64,000 nt of DNA from Henriciella algicola. GTDB lineage: Bacteria > Pseudomonadota > Alphaproteobacteria > Caulobacterales > Hyphomonadaceae. Numbering within the stretch: the first letter of the stretch is position 1; every line of letters starts with the position of its first letter. A program made the position numbers and the translations under genes. The stretch lies in NCBI RefSeq assembly GCF_003576245.1, contig NZ_QWGA01000007.1, positions 495,940 to 559,939 of the forward strand. The letters run 5' to 3'. Under the pieces are notes generated by a model. It searched no databases. It was given only the letters and a program-made list of their open reading frames with translations, and had not been told where the DNA came from. Of the stretch, positions 8,504 to 17,310 are shown in pieces.

Positions 8504-8577
8504 GGCCCTGTGGCGGAGTGGTGACGCAGCGGATTGCAAATCCGTGTACGCCGGTTCGATTCCGGCCGGGGCCTCCA
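8504..8577 (+). tRNA. tRNA-Cys (GCA)
   Basis: A 74-base cloverleaf. The acceptor stem GGCCCTG pairs with CGGGGCC (one T-G pair), the anticodon loop TTGCAAA gives GCA, and the T arm reads CCGGTTCGATTCCGG. The discriminator base is T, as expected for cysteine, and CCA is encoded. Confidence 0.97.
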
Positions 8578-8604
8578 GAGAAATTCCCCAGCCGGAAAAA
8601 GACA

Positions 8605-9645
8605 TCACGCGACGTCGAAGACCATTTTCATGGCGCCGTCGACGCGGCGGTCGAAGATATCATAGGCATGCGCACCATCAGACAGTGGCAGCGTGTGGCT
8701 GATATAGCGTTCCGGCTTTATCCGGCCCGACTGGATCAGTGGGATCAGCTCCGGCCATTCCTGCGGCACTGAACACGTCCCGATCCGGAAGGTGAGCCCC
8801 ATGGCGAATGCCTTGGCCATCGGGAAGTCCATGGACCGGTCCTGATTGACGCCGATCACCGAGACAGTTCCCCGCTTGCCTGCAAAGCCAAGCGCAGCGC
8901 GAATCGTTGCCGAGTGGCCCACCGCTTCGATCACGCTGTCACACATCCGGCCCTTGGTGGCTTCCTTGATATATTCGCGAGCGGTTTCGGGATCTGGCGT
9001 TTCGAGACCAATGCTGCGGCCTATGGCGCGGCGTTCCTCGACGATGTCGATGCCAAAGACGCGCGAGGCACCGACGGCCAATGCGCCTTCAGCCGCCATC
9101 AGGCCGATCGGTCCAAGGCCGACCACTGCCACGGTCGCTCCGCGGGCAATGTCCGCATTGCGCACACCGAACCAGGCGGTCGCCATCGCATCGGTCATGA
9201 GCAGCGCCTGCTCCATGGTAATGCCTTCAGGAATTTTTGCGGCGTTGAAATCTGCCGCCGGGACGCGGACAAATTCGGCCTGTGAGCCCTGCAAGGCCGC
9301 CGACAGGCCATAACAGCTGCCGGAATTGGTCTCACACTTGTTCACGACCCCTGCGAGACAATACCGGCACTGGCCGCAACCGACCGCCGCCGAAATCATC
9401 ACCTTGTCACCAACCTTCAGCTGATGGACGGAGCGGCCCGTCTCGACCACTTCGCCAACGGCCTCGTGGCCGACACAATAGCCGGTATCTTCAGAGAAGG
9501 TTTCGCCGTGATAGATGTGAAGGTCGCTGCCACAGATCGCGCATTTGTCGACCTTGATGATGGCGTCCCGCTCTTCCTGAAGGCCGGGATCGGGCACGGT
9601 TTCGAAGGCGATATCCTTTGGCCCGCGATAGACGAGTGCTTTCAT
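8605..9645 (-). CDS. zinc-dependent medium-chain alcohol dehydrogenase
   Basis: A 346-residue medium-chain dehydrogenase. The catalytic zinc site is formed by Cys38 in CAICGSD and by GHE at 59-61; the structural zinc lobe reads CGQCRYC followed by NKC. The nucleotide-binding motif is VVGLGPIGLMAAEGAL, with an acidic residue after the second strand (GIDIVEE), which favours NAD over NADP. GGAGG lies 6 bases upstream of the ATG. It follows an acyl-CoA dehydrogenase and an APH-type kinase on the same strand (gap 17 bases), so it is likely the last gene of that operon, oxidising an alcohol or hydroxyacyl intermediate. The substrate is not evident. Confidence 0.93.
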   Translation of the reverse strand: MKALVYRGPKDIAFETVPDPGLQEERDAIIKVDKCAICGSDLHIYHGETFSEDTGYCVGHEAVGEVVETGRSVHQLKVGDKVMISAAVGCGQCRYCLAGVVNKCETNSGSCYGLSAALQGSQAEFVRVPAADFNAAKIPEGITMEQALLMTDAMATAWFGVRNADIARGATVAVVGLGPIGLMAAEGALAVGASRVFGIDIVEERRAIGRSIGLETPDPETAREYIKEATKGRMCDSVIEAVGHSATIRAALGFAGKRGTVSVIGVNQDRSMDFPMAKAFAMGLTFRIGTCSVPQEWPELIPLIQSGRIKPERYISHTLPLSDGAHAYDIFDRRVDGAMKMVFDVA

Positions 9646-9662
9646 GATCTACCTCCCTGCCC

Positions 9663-10889
9663 TCAGTTCACATTTGGCGCGTTGTATTCGCGGATCTTCA
9701 GCTTTCCGAGCTGGGACATGTGCACCTCGTCCGGGCCGTCCGCGATGCGCAGGAACCTGTTCAGCGTGAAGAAACGTGCGATTGGCGTGTCATTGCTGAC
9801 ACCCATGCCGCCATGCACCTGAATAGCACGGTCGCAGACCGTCTGCGCCATTTGCGGCGCGATCACCTTGATGGCGCCAATCAGGTCTTTCGCCTGCTTG
9901 TTGCCGAACCGGTCCATCGCATCGGCGGCCTTCAGCGTCAGAAGGCGTGCCATCTCGATCTCACAAAAGCTCTTCGCAATGTCCTGCCGGATCGAGCTCT
10001 GGTCCGAGAGCTTCTTGCCGAAGGCGACGCGGTTCTCTGCCCGACGCGCCATGATCTCCAGCGCCCGCTGCGCCTGACCGATGGAGCGCATGCAGTGATG
10101 GATGCGGCCCGGCCCGAGACGGCCCTGCGCGATTTCGAAGCCGCGGCCTTCGCCGAGGATCATGTTCTCCTTCGGCACGCGGACATTGTCGAAGCGAAGC
10201 TCACATTCGCCGCCCGGTGAGTTCTTGGAGCCGAACACGGTCAGGTGACGCACAATGGTGATGCCGGGCGTGTCCGGCTCAACAAGGATTTGCGAGTGCT
10301 GCTGGTGACGCGGATTGTCGAGCAGCGTCTTGCCCATGACGATCCAGATCTTGCATTTCGGGTTCATTGCACCCGAAATCCACCATTTGCGGCCATTGAT
10401 AACATAGTCGTCGCCGTCCGGGAGGATGGTCATTTCAAGGTTGGTTGCGTCGGACGAGGCAACCTGAGGCTCTGTCATCACGTAAGCAGAGCGGATTTCA
10501 CCGGCCAGAAGCGGCTCCAGCCACTTCTTCTTCTGCTCGGGCGAGCCATACTTTGCGAGGACTTCCATATTGCCGGTGTCGGGCGCCGAGCAGTTGAAGA
10601 ATTCGGATGAATGCGGCACGCGGCCCATGATCTCTGCGAGCGGCGCGTATTCCATATTGGTCAGGCCCGGGCTGTAATCGCCATATTCTTCCGGCAGGAA
10701 CAGGTTCCACAGGCCTTCAGCCTTGGCGTGCTCCTTGATCTTGTCGATGCCCGGCCAGCGGACCCAGAGATTGGCCGGGTCCTCATCCCATTCATGATAC
10801 TCTTCCTCTGTCGGGTAGACGTATTTGTCGAAGAAGGCTTCGACGCGGGCGATCAGGTCTTTGGTCTTCTGGCTGTATTCAAACTGCAT
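9663..10889 (-). CDS. acyl-CoA dehydrogenase, ACAD10/11-like
   Basis: A complete 408-residue acyl-CoA dehydrogenase. The FAD and substrate region includes [15 protein letters not shown] and WWISGAMNP; the C-terminal domain has [15 protein letters not shown] and [12 protein letters not shown], which keeps the catalytic Glu of the family. The sequence pattern ([30 protein letters not shown]) is that of the branch fused to an aminoglycoside-phosphotransferase domain in animal ACAD10/11. Here that kinase is the adjacent upstream gene, 29 bases away. In Pseudomonas levulinate catabolism (LvaA/LvaC) and in ACAD11, such a pair converts 4-hydroxyacyl-CoA through a phosphorylated intermediate. A similar job is inferred here. 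Confidence 0.93.
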   Translation of the reverse strand: MQFEYSQKTKDLIARVEAFFDKYVYPTEEEYHEWDEDPANLWVRWPGIDKIKEHAKAEGLWNLFLPEEYGDYSPGLTNMEYAPLAEIMGRVPHSSEFFNCSAPDTGNMEVLAKYGSPEQKKKWLEPLLAGEIRSAYVMTEPQVASSDATNLEMTILPDGDDYVINGRKWWISGAMNPKCKIWIVMGKTLLDNPRHQQHSQILVEPDTPGITIVRHLTVFGSKNSPGGECELRFDNVRVPKENMILGEGRGFEIAQGRLGPGRIHHCMRSIGQAQRALEIMARRAENRVAFGKKLSDQSSIRQDIAKSFCEIEMARLLTLKAADAMDRFGNKQAKDLIGAIKVIAPQMAQTVCDRAIQVHGGMGVSNDTPIARFFTLNRFLRIADGPDEVHMSQLGKLKIREYNAPNVN

Positions 10890-10918
10890 GGCTTGTTTCC
10901 TTGTCCCTTGAATGTGGT

Positions 10919-11950
10919 TCAGCTGATCCAGCGCAGGGCGCGCTCGAGCAGCCAGATTGTTCTGCTGTGAAGATTGTCGCCGATGTCCTTGGGCGCCTTG
11001 CCGGCGCAGGCGCGCGCATATGTGCCCTCGAGGATGATGCCGAGCTTGTAGCAGGCGAGAACGCCGTACCAGTCGATCGCGGAGAGGTCGCGCTCGGTCT
11101 GCGTCGCGTAGTGGGCGATGAGTTCCCTGGCCGTTGGGAAGCCCTCCCAGGGCTGGACAGCGACCGTGCCTTCGTCCGAGGTATCCACCTCATCAGGCCA
11201 GGTGGCCATCAGCCAGCCAAGATCGAGCAACGGGTCGCCAATCGTTGTCAGCTCCCAGTCCACAATGGCGGCGAGTTCAGGCCGGTCGAAGCGGTACATG
11301 ACATTGCCAAGGTGATAGTCGCCGTGAATGATGCCGGGCTGGAAGCTGTCCGGGCGGTTCGCTTCCAGCCAGTCACCAACGCGGTTGATGCCGGGAATGT
11401 CCTTGCGGCCGTCCCATTCGGGAAAGTCGTTGTAGCTTTCCAGCTGCGACTTCCAGCGACTGACCTGGCGCTCCAGATAATTGTCCGGCTTGCCGAACCC
11501 GTCGAGACCGACCGCCTTGTAATCTAGCGCGCCCAAAGCCGCGATACCATCGACGAGAGACAGGCCCATCTCGTGGCGAAGTTCTGGCGAGCTGACGAAG
11601 GGTTCGGGTAGTCCCTGTGAAGGCGCATACCCGTCTACCGGCTCCATCAGGTAGAACGCGGCCCCGAGCACATCTTCATCGCCGCAGGCCGCGATGAGGC
11701 CGGGATGGGGAACGTCTGAGCCAGCAATCGCCGCCAGCACGCGGGCTTCGCGGCGCATTGTTTCGTTCGAATTGGCGCGGAGCGATGGGGGCGGACGGCG
11801 CAGGATACAGGTGCGCCCTGCCCTGTCGAACTTCAGCAGGATGTTCTGCGTGCCGCCAGCGAGGCGGACAGCGTTTTCGATGGGGCCGCTGCCAAGCGCC
11901 TGCTCATCCATCCATGACGCGAGCCGCGTCAGGTCCACTCCTGTCTCCAC
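10919..11950 (-). CDS. APH-type phosphotransferase, likely hydroxyacyl-CoA kinase
   Basis: A 343-residue protein-kinase-fold phosphotransferase of the APH family. The catalytic loop reads [12 protein letters not shown] (base Asp plus metal-binding Asn), and the DFG-like segment is [18 protein letters not shown]. An N-terminal [18 protein letters not shown] forms the nucleotide lobe. The start is GTG at 11950 with GGAGAGG four bases upstream; no ATG fits. Despite the family name, this branch is tied to acyl-CoA metabolism: it matches the kinase half of ACAD10/11 and Pseudomonas LvaA, and an acyl-CoA dehydrogenase follows directly. Drug resistance is unlikely. It is divergently oriented from the tetR gene. 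Confidence 0.88.
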   Translation of the reverse strand: METGVDLTRLASWMDEQALGSGPIENAVRLAGGTQNILLKFDRAGRTCILRRPPPSLRANSNETMRREARVLAAIAGSDVPHPGLIAACGDEDVLGAAFYLMEPVDGYAPSQGLPEPFVSSPELRHEMGLSLVDGIAALGALDYKAVGLDGFGKPDNYLERQVSRWKSQLESYNDFPEWDGRKDIPGINRVGDWLEANRPDSFQPGIIHGDYHLGNVMYRFDRPELAAIVDWELTTIGDPLLDLGWLMATWPDEVDTSDEGTVAVQPWEGFPTARELIAHYATQTERDLSAIDWYGVLACYKLGIILEGTYARACAGKAPKDIGDNLHSRTIWLLERALRWIS

Positions 11951-11980
11951 GTTTCCTCTCCATTAAATCATTTGGATAAT

Positions 11981-12673
11981 ATGCTTGACGAACAAGATGC
12001 GAAAAGACAAGCCTTCCCCATGGTACGCCTGCACGACAAAACTGAATCCGACGCGGTTGGCGCCCTGAAGCGGGCCGCCATGAAACTGTTCGCAGAGCGC
12101 GGCGTGGACGGGGTAACCGTGCGCGAGATCGCCAGCGCAGCGGGCCAGAAGAATCATGGCGCCGTCGGTTATCACTTCGGATCGAAGGCTGAACTTATCC
12201 GCGCGCTGGTGGTGGACGGGGCCAGGCTGATCGATGCCCGCCGTCACGCAGAGCTTGCCCGAATCGAAGCCGATAGCGGTGACCCGGCGCTGGAAGACGT
12301 CGTGCGTATCCTCGTCTACCCCTCAATCGGGCTTGCCGAACCCGGAGAGGAAGAATGCTATAATCGCTTCGTCGTCCTGTTCGCGATGACCCATCGCGCC
12401 CTGTTCATGGATGCCCTTGCGGGCCAGTGGAACACAGGCTTTCAGCGCTGCATCAAGCTGCTGCGCGCCCGGATGAGCCACCTGCCACCGCGCCTTCAGA
12501 CCGAACGGATCGTGTTCATCGAATCCTATCTTGGCGCCGTCCTCGCTGCGCGAGAGACGCGCCTTGCCGACGATAGCCGCGCGCATTCGATCTGGTCGAC
12601 GACCGAAGTGCTGGACCACTTTATCCACACGATCTGCGCCATCGTCACAGCGCCCGCGCCAGACCCGTCATGA
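11981..12673 (+). CDS. TetR/AcrR family transcriptional regulator
   Basis: About 230 residues. The N-terminal helix-turn-helix spans ALKRAAMKLFAERGVDGVTVREIASAAG and continues with VGYHFGSKAELIRAL, a typical TetR DNA-binding domain. The ligand domain is helical and specific to the subfamily. The ATG at 11981 is chosen; a TTG at 11972 or an ATG at 12020 are alternatives, and no ribosome site is convincing. The gene lies between a minus-strand operon (kinase, acyl-CoA dehydrogenase, alcohol dehydrogenase) and a plus-strand one (two acyl-CoA dehydrogenases, SDR, crotonase). It is therefore the obvious candidate repressor of both, probably sensing an acyl-CoA. Only about 30 bases separate it from the kinase start. 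Confidence 0.9.
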   Translation: MLDEQDAKRQAFPMVRLHDKTESDAVGALKRAAMKLFAERGVDGVTVREIASAAGQKNHGAVGYHFGSKAELIRALVVDGARLIDARRHAELARIEADSGDPALEDVVRILVYPSIGLAEPGEEECYNRFVVLFAMTHRALFMDALAGQWNTGFQRCIKLLRARMSHLPPRLQTERIVFIESYLGAVLAARETRLADDSRAHSIWSTTEVLDHFIHTICAIVTAPAPDPS

Positions 12674-12809
12674 CCGGCAACCTGCCCCTACGGGCGTAAC
12701 GTGGCGGCATGATTGACTGACCCGCCGGGATGGCTCTCTTTTCTCGGCATAACCAAAAACGACGGCGCAATTTTCGCGCACAGACTTCTAACCATGAGGG
12801 TGGAAACCG

Positions 12810-13931
12810 ATGAATCTCGATTTCTCAGATGAACAGAAACAGTTGCGCGATCAGGTGCGACGCTTCCTGAAGGAAAACTGTCCGCCAGCCGCTGTGCGGG
12901 CCATTCTGGAGGGCGGCGACGCCTATGACGCCAAGCTCTATCAGGGTCTGGCTGATCTTGGTGTGCTGGGCGCGGCAATCCCGGAAGAATATGGCGGTGT
13001 TGGGCTTGGTCACCTTGAGCTTTGCGTCGTTGCAGAAGAGCTTGGCCGCGTCCTTGCGCCCGTGCCGGTCGCCTCGACCGTATATCTCGGTGCCGAATGC
13101 CTTATGCAGGCTGGCAGCGAAGACCAGAAGCAGGCATGGCTGCCGAAGATCTCCGCCGGTGAGGCCATTGGCTGCTGGGCCATCAATGAAGGCAGCGGAC
13201 GCATGCAGCCTTCGAAAGTCGCCCTGACCTTCGATGGCAAGACGGTGTCCGGCTCGAAGGCGCCAATCACGGATGGCGAGATTGCGGACTTTGCCATCGT
13301 ACTGGCCAAGGAAGGCGGTGAGCTGTCGCTCTGCCTCGTCGACCTTTCGGGCAGCGGCGTGACCCGCGAAACCCTCGATTCGATCGACCCGACACGCGGC
13401 CAGGCGAAGCTGACCTTTGACGCCACGCCGGCCACCCGTATCGGCAGCGCCGGCGATGGCTGGCATATCGCAACGCAGGTGATGGACCGCGCCGCGATCC
13501 TGATCGGCTTCGAACAGCTGGGCGGCGCCGACCGCGCGCTGGAAATGGGCCGCGACTATGCTCTGGAGCGTATGGCCTTCGGTCGTCAGATCGGCTCATT
13601 CCAGGCCGTGAAACACATCCTTGCGGATATGTATGTCTCTGCCACGCTGGCCCGGTCCAACTGCTACTATGGTGCATGGGCGCTCTCCTCCAGCGCAGCA
13701 GAGCTACCGATCGCGGCAGCGACGGCCCGCGTTTCGGCGACCAATGCGTTCCAGCACTGCGCCAAGAACAACATCCAGGTCCATGGCGGCATGGGCTTCA
13801 CCTGGGCGTTCGACTGCCACCTCTATTACCGCCGCTCCAATGCATTGGCCCTGACCATCGGCTCGCTCTCCACCTGGGAGAGCCTGCTCATCGAACGGAT
13901 GAGCGCCGGAAATGTCGAAGCGGCCGCCTAG
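12810..13931 (+). CDS. acyl-CoA dehydrogenase, small subunit-like, catalytic Glu motif missing
   Basis: 373 residues with the three-domain acyl-CoA dehydrogenase layout: LDFSDEQKQLRDQVRRFLKE, AAIPEEYGGVGLG, and [21 protein letters not shown]. Where catalytic members have a GT-x-E-I loop after the last helix hairpin, this protein reads IGSLSTWES, so the usual catalytic base motif is absent. The next gene (419 residues) has GGSDEILRN instead. This matches the heterotetrameric acyl-CoA dehydrogenases known for sterol side chains in mycobacteria (FadE pairs), in which the two different subunits form one enzyme. GGAAACCG precedes the ATG. A second, similar pair lies at 42990-45319. Confidence 0.92.
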   Translation: MNLDFSDEQKQLRDQVRRFLKENCPPAAVRAILEGGDAYDAKLYQGLADLGVLGAAIPEEYGGVGLGHLELCVVAEELGRVLAPVPVASTVYLGAECLMQAGSEDQKQAWLPKISAGEAIGCWAINEGSGRMQPSKVALTFDGKTVSGSKAPITDGEIADFAIVLAKEGGELSLCLVDLSGSGVTRETLDSIDPTRGQAKLTFDATPATRIGSAGDGWHIATQVMDRAAILIGFEQLGGADRALEMGRDYALERMAFGRQIGSFQAVKHILADMYVSATLARSNCYYGAWALSSSAAELPIAAATARVSATNAFQHCAKNNIQVHGGMGFTWAFDCHLYYRRSNALALTIGSLSTWESLLIERMSAGNVEAAA

Positions 13932-13949
13932 AAGGGAAGGAAAAAGACA

Positions 13950-15209
13950 ATGGATTTCAACGATACACCGCAAGAAGCTGAATTTCGCAAAGAGGTCCGC
14001 AGCTGGCTCGATGCGAATGCCCCGAAACACCTTGAGCCAGAGCTGAAGCGCGCAAGCTTCGGCTCCAACGGCCTCGAGAGCGAAGACCCGATCAAGGCGT
14101 CCAAGGCGTGGCAGAAGAAGAAAGCCGAAGCCGGATGGGCCTGCCTGCACTGGCCGAAGGAATATGGCGGCGGCGCACGCTCTGCCATGGAACGCGTGAT
14201 CTGGAGCCAGGAAGAAGGCCCATACGCCGTCCTTTCCGGCCTGTTCACGATTGGCCACGGCATGTGCGGCCCGACCGTGATGGAATGGGCCAATGAAGAG
14301 TGGAAGGAAAAGCTCCTGCCCCCGCTCGCAAGCGGCGAGGAAGTCTGGTGCCAGCTCTTCTCCGAGCCGGCCAGCGGCTCTGACCTTGCAGGCCTGCGCA
14401 CCAAGGCAGTGAAGGCCGATGATGGATCCGGCGACTGGATCATCAATGGCCAGAAGATCTGGACCAGCGGCGCGCAGAACTCTGACTGGGGTCTTCTCAT
14501 CACGCGTACTGACCCGGACGTGCCAAAGCATAAGGGCCTCACCATGTTCTTCCTGCGCATGGACAGCCCCGGCGTGAAGGTCGTGCCGATCAGGCAGGCG
14601 AACGGCGCATCGGGCTTCAACGAGGTTTATTTCGACGATGTCCGCATTCCTGACGATCAGCGCCTTGGCGATGTTGGTCAGGGCTGGAAGGTCTCGCTCA
14701 CCACGCTGATGAATGAGCGCCTCTCCATCGGCTCTGGCATGTCGACTGGCTTTCCGGAGCTGTTCAAATTCTGCATGGACATGGAGATCGACGGCGAAGC
14801 GGCGACCGCCGATTCAGGCGTGCGCTCCAAGCTCGCCCAGTTCGCGGTCAAACAAAGCGGTCTCAAATACACTGGCATGCGCGCGATCTCAGCGCTTTCC
14901 AAAGGTGAGACGCCGGGACCAGAGAACTCCATCGGCAAGCTGGTGGCGGGCGCGACGATGCAGGAACTCGCCATGTATGCGCTCGACCTTCAGGGCGAGG
15001 CTGGCGTCGTCTGGAACGAAGACAGCCCTCAGAATGGCCGCTTCCAGGCCATGCTGATGCGCTCACCGGCGACGCGGATCGAAGGCGGGTCTGACGAGAT
15101 CCTGCGCAACATCATTGGCGAACGCGTTCTCGGCCTGCCGGGCGATATCCGCGTCGACAAGGACGTTCCGTTCAAGGAAATCCCGACAAGCGGAAAGGCG
15201 AAAGCATGA
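13950..15209 (+). CDS. acyl-CoA dehydrogenase, large subunit-like
   Basis: 419 residues. The FAD region contains WCQLFSEPASGSDLAG and WIINGQKIWTSGAQ, and the C-terminal domain has TRIEGGSDEILRNIIGERVLGLP with the family Glu. The protein is encoded 18 bases after the shorter dehydrogenase and probably forms a mixed complex with it. A GGGAAGGAAAAA run precedes the ATG. Its last bases overlap the next gene by four (ATGA). Substrate unknown; CoA esters of bulky or branched acids are a reasonable guess given the paired architecture. Cytosolic. Confidence 0.94.
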   Translation: MDFNDTPQEAEFRKEVRSWLDANAPKHLEPELKRASFGSNGLESEDPIKASKAWQKKKAEAGWACLHWPKEYGGGARSAMERVIWSQEEGPYAVLSGLFTIGHGMCGPTVMEWANEEWKEKLLPPLASGEEVWCQLFSEPASGSDLAGLRTKAVKADDGSGDWIINGQKIWTSGAQNSDWGLLITRTDPDVPKHKGLTMFFLRMDSPGVKVVPIRQANGASGFNEVYFDDVRIPDDQRLGDVGQGWKVSLTTLMNERLSIGSGMSTGFPELFKFCMDMEIDGEAATADSGVRSKLAQFAVKQSGLKYTGMRAISALSKGETPGPENSIGKLVAGATMQELAMYALDLQGEAGVVWNEDSPQNGRFQAMLMRSPATRIEGGSDEILRNIIGERVLGLPGDIRVDKDVPFKEIPTSGKAKA

Positions 15210-15979
15210 GCTATCCCCTGCCCAACAATTCGACCGACCTTTCAGGACAGGTCGCGCTGGTCACCGGCGCGTCCTCCGGCCTTGGTCTTCGCTTTGCCAA
15301 GGTTCTCGCAAGTCAGGGCGCCAAGGTCGCGATCGCGGCCCGCCGCCTCGACCGGCTGGAAGCGCTGGCAAAGGAGATCGAGGAGGCAGGCGGCACCGCC
15401 CTGCCCGTCCAGATGGACGCCACGGATGCCGACCAGATGGTTGCCGCTGTCGCCAAGACTGAAGAGGCCCTCGGCACTGTCACCATCCTCGTCAACAATG
15501 CGGGTATCCCGGACGCCCAGCGCGCCCACAAGATGGATATTGAGCTGATCGACCGCGTGCTGGACATCAATGTGCGCGCGCCGTTCGTTCTCAGCTGTGA
15601 AGTGGCTCGCCGCCTCATGGCTGCGGACAAGCCGGGGCGGATCGTCAATATCGCGTCAGCCGCAGCCTATCATTATGCTGGCAATGGCGCAGCGCTCTAT
15701 TCGGTGTCCAAGTCCGCCGTCGTGCGGATTACCGAGACGCTGTCGGTCGAGTGGAGCCGCAATCATATCAACGTCAATGCCATCGCGCCGGGCGCTTTTG
15801 AGTCCGAGATGATGGACGGCATGCTGGAACGGATGGGCGACATTGCCCAGCACTTCCCGCGCAAGCGGATCGGCAATCCGGCCCAGCTGGACGCTGCGCT
15901 CCTGTTCCTGGTCGGCCCGTCTTCAGATGCCGTCACAGGCACCTGTATCCGCGTCGATGACGGCCAGGGCTCACGCTAG
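15206..15979 (+). CDS. SDR family oxidoreductase
   Basis: A 257-residue classical short-chain dehydrogenase. The cofactor motif is TGASSGLGLRFAK, NNAG follows at the fourth strand, and the catalytic Tyr-x3-Lys is in ALYSVSKSAV. ARRLDRLE after the second strand has a basic residue, which favours NADP(H). It overlaps the upstream acyl-CoA dehydrogenase by 4 bases, so it is translationally coupled and likely acts on the hydroxyacyl or ketoacyl step of the same pathway. The C-terminal AVTGTCIRVDDGQGS is typical of the family. Confidence 0.94.
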   Translation: MSYPLPNNSTDLSGQVALVTGASSGLGLRFAKVLASQGAKVAIAARRLDRLEALAKEIEEAGGTALPVQMDATDADQMVAAVAKTEEALGTVTILVNNAGIPDAQRAHKMDIELIDRVLDINVRAPFVLSCEVARRLMAADKPGRIVNIASAAAYHYAGNGAALYSVSKSAVVRITETLSVEWSRNHINVNAIAPGAFESEMMDGMLERMGDIAQHFPRKRIGNPAQLDAALLFLVGPSSDAVTGTCIRVDDGQGSR

Positions 15980-15998
15980 AGCCAAAGGGAGAAACTCC

Positions 15999-16793
15999 AT
16001 GTACGATTACAAGACGATAAGCGTCGAGGTGCGCGGCGGCGTGCACTATCTGACGCTCAACCGCCCGGACATGCTGAACGCCATCAACACTGAGATGGTG
16101 GGTGAGCTGTCTGACTATTTTGGCGGGCTGTTTCACAACCGCGATTGCCGAATCGTCGTGATGAAAGGGGCCGGGCGCGCATTCTGTGCCGGACTCGACA
16201 TCAAGGCACGCGGCGAAGGCGAGTCGCCGTTTGGCGGCGGGTTTGGCTTTCAGGGCTATCTCGCGGACGTCTACATCAAGATGCGCCGTTGCCCCCAGCC
16301 GATCATCTCACTGATCCAGGGCGCAGCCTGCGGCGGCGGCTTCGCCTTTGCGCTGGCCTCCGACATCCGTATTGGCGGCGAGAGCATGAAAATGAATGCC
16401 GCTTTCATCAAGCTTGGCCTCTCGGCCTGCGATATGGGCGTCAGCTATTTCCTGCCGCGCCTTGTCGGGGTGACGATTGCCTCAGAGCTGATGATGACCG
16501 GCCGCTTCATCCATGCGGACCGCGCGCTCGCTGTCGGCCTCGTCAACCAGATCGTGCCGGACGCCGAGCTTGATTCGGCAGGCGAGGTTTTCGTCGAAGA
16601 GATGCTGGCGACCTCCCCCATGGGCCTCCGCCTCACCAAGGAAGGTCTCAACATGGCGGTTGATGCGGCCAGCCTTGAGGCGGCAATGGCGATCGAGAAC
16701 CGGAATCAGGTACTCTGCGCAGGCACGGAAGACGTTAAGGAAGGCATGCAGGCCTTCATCGAGAAGCGGAAGCCTGTCTACAAGGACGCCTAG
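15999..16793 (+). CDS. crotonase/enoyl-CoA hydratase superfamily protein, atypical active site
   Basis: 264 residues counted from the ATG at 15999, which has AAAGGGAGAAACT upstream; longer readings only translate the end of the SDR gene. The oxyanion-hole segments are AGRAFCAGLDIKARG and GAACGGGFAFALASDIR, both clear crotonase signatures. By hand alignment the two glutamates used by classical enoyl-CoA hydratase are replaced (GGGFAF instead of GGGCEL, and no PE before the GLSACDMG turn). An Asp in CDMG may take part. It may therefore be an isomerase, hydrolase or other crotonase rather than a hydratase. It ends the plus-strand operon; a repeat-like element begins at its stop codon. Confidence 0.88.
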   Translation: MYDYKTISVEVRGGVHYLTLNRPDMLNAINTEMVGELSDYFGGLFHNRDCRIVVMKGAGRAFCAGLDIKARGEGESPFGGGFGFQGYLADVYIKMRRCPQPIISLIQGAACGGGFAFALASDIRIGGESMKMNAAFIKLGLSACDMGVSYFLPRLVGVTIASELMMTGRFIHADRALAVGLVNQIVPDAELDSAGEVFVEEMLATSPMGLRLTKEGLNMAVDAASLEAAMAIENRNQVLCAGTEDVKEGMQAFIEKRKPVYKDA

Positions 16794-16941
16794 ACCAATT
16801 CCGCTTTCAGCGGGATCGGTCGTCGGTTTGTTTGCGCTCACGCCAGCCCGCTGATGCGGGCGGCTCCGCGGGGGCGGCGCATTCGCGCCGGGCTCGCCTT
16901 GCTCGCCTCCGCGTTCCCGTCGAAGTCGGAAAACGCTCTAG
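16790..16941. repeat. 152-bp repeat-like element with CTAG-ended imperfect inverted termini
   Basis: The element begins in the stop codon of the crotonase gene with CTAGACCAATTCCG and ends with CGGAAAACGCTCTAG, whose reverse complement CTAGAGCGTTTTCCG is similar. The inside is GC-rich with short hairpins and no good gene. The ends resemble dispersed elements of other alphaproteobacteria as I remember them; no second copy is in this window. Confidence 0.4.
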
Positions 16942-17148
16942 TGAAAACCCACTGCAGACAGGGTTTTTCGATGGTGACTGGACTATTGTGAATCCCAGCG
17001 GGATTTTCGTTAATCCTTTTACGACGCATTAACCATTCCGACTCATACCTACACTCGTCTTCTTTGGAGACACCCACCATCACCCAACGCCTCGGCGGGA
17101 GATTTTCAGTCTCCCGCCCTTTTTTTGTCAGGCGCTGCAGCGGGGAGT
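16942..17148 (+). other. noncoding stretch with hairpins and an orphan terminator; possible small RNA
   Basis: No convincing gene here. From left to right: a weak stem AAAACCC/GGGTTTT followed by TTCG (16944-16970), a small AATCCC/GGGATT stem (16991-17005), about 85 unstructured bases, then a strong terminator. The leftward reading frame across 16838-17155 would have to translate the terminator and was rejected. Confidence 0.35.
17094..17127 (+). terminator. strong rho-independent terminator without an adjacent gene
   Basis: A 9-bp perfect stem GGCGGGAGA/TCTCCCGCC (17094-17102 with 17110-17118, seven-base loop) is followed by C and seven T. It is 300 bases past the crotonase stop, so it either ends a long 3' untranslated region or an unrecognised short transcript. 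Confidence 0.85.
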
Positions 17149-17176
17149 TTGACACGCGCGTTTGCTCTGGTATTGG
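17149..17176 (+). promoter_or_regulatory. putative sigma-70 promoter of tRNA-Asn
   Basis: TTGACA at 17149-17154 and TATTGG at 17171-17176 with a 16-base spacer. The predicted start, near 17183, is about 11 bases before the tRNA. Confidence 0.6.
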
Positions 17177-17193
17177 AGCCGTCTCGCAAGTGA

Positions 17194-17269
17194 TCCGCGA
17201 TAGCTCAGTTGGTAGAGCAGGCGACTGTTAATCGCCCGGTCGTAGGTTCGAGTCCTACTCGCGGAGCCA
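17194..17269 (+). tRNA. tRNA-Asn (GTT)
   Basis: A 76-base cloverleaf. The acceptor stem TCCGCGA pairs with TCGCGGA; the D arm is GCTCAGTTGGTAGAGC; the anticodon loop CTGTTAA gives GTT at 17227-17229; the T arm is GTAGGTTCGAGTCCTAC. The discriminator is G and CCA is encoded. It faces the end of the secretion operon, 41 bases away. Confidence 0.97.
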
Positions 17270-17310
17270 CTTCCCCTTTACAATTTTAGTTTGTTGCTGG
17301 TGCGGGCCTG

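Noticed and set aside
10919..11950. Aminoglycoside resistance gene
   Set aside because: Fold matches, but the sequence branch and the adjacent acyl-CoA dehydrogenase point to hydroxyacyl-CoA metabolism.
16996..17034. TTAA pairs resembling a CtrA site
   Set aside because: The two TTAA words are far more than 7 bases apart, so the spacing does not fit TTAA-N7-TTAA.
16838..17155. Open frame of 105 codons on the minus strand
   Set aside because: It reads through a strong terminator hairpin, has no ribosome site and no recognisable protein pattern.
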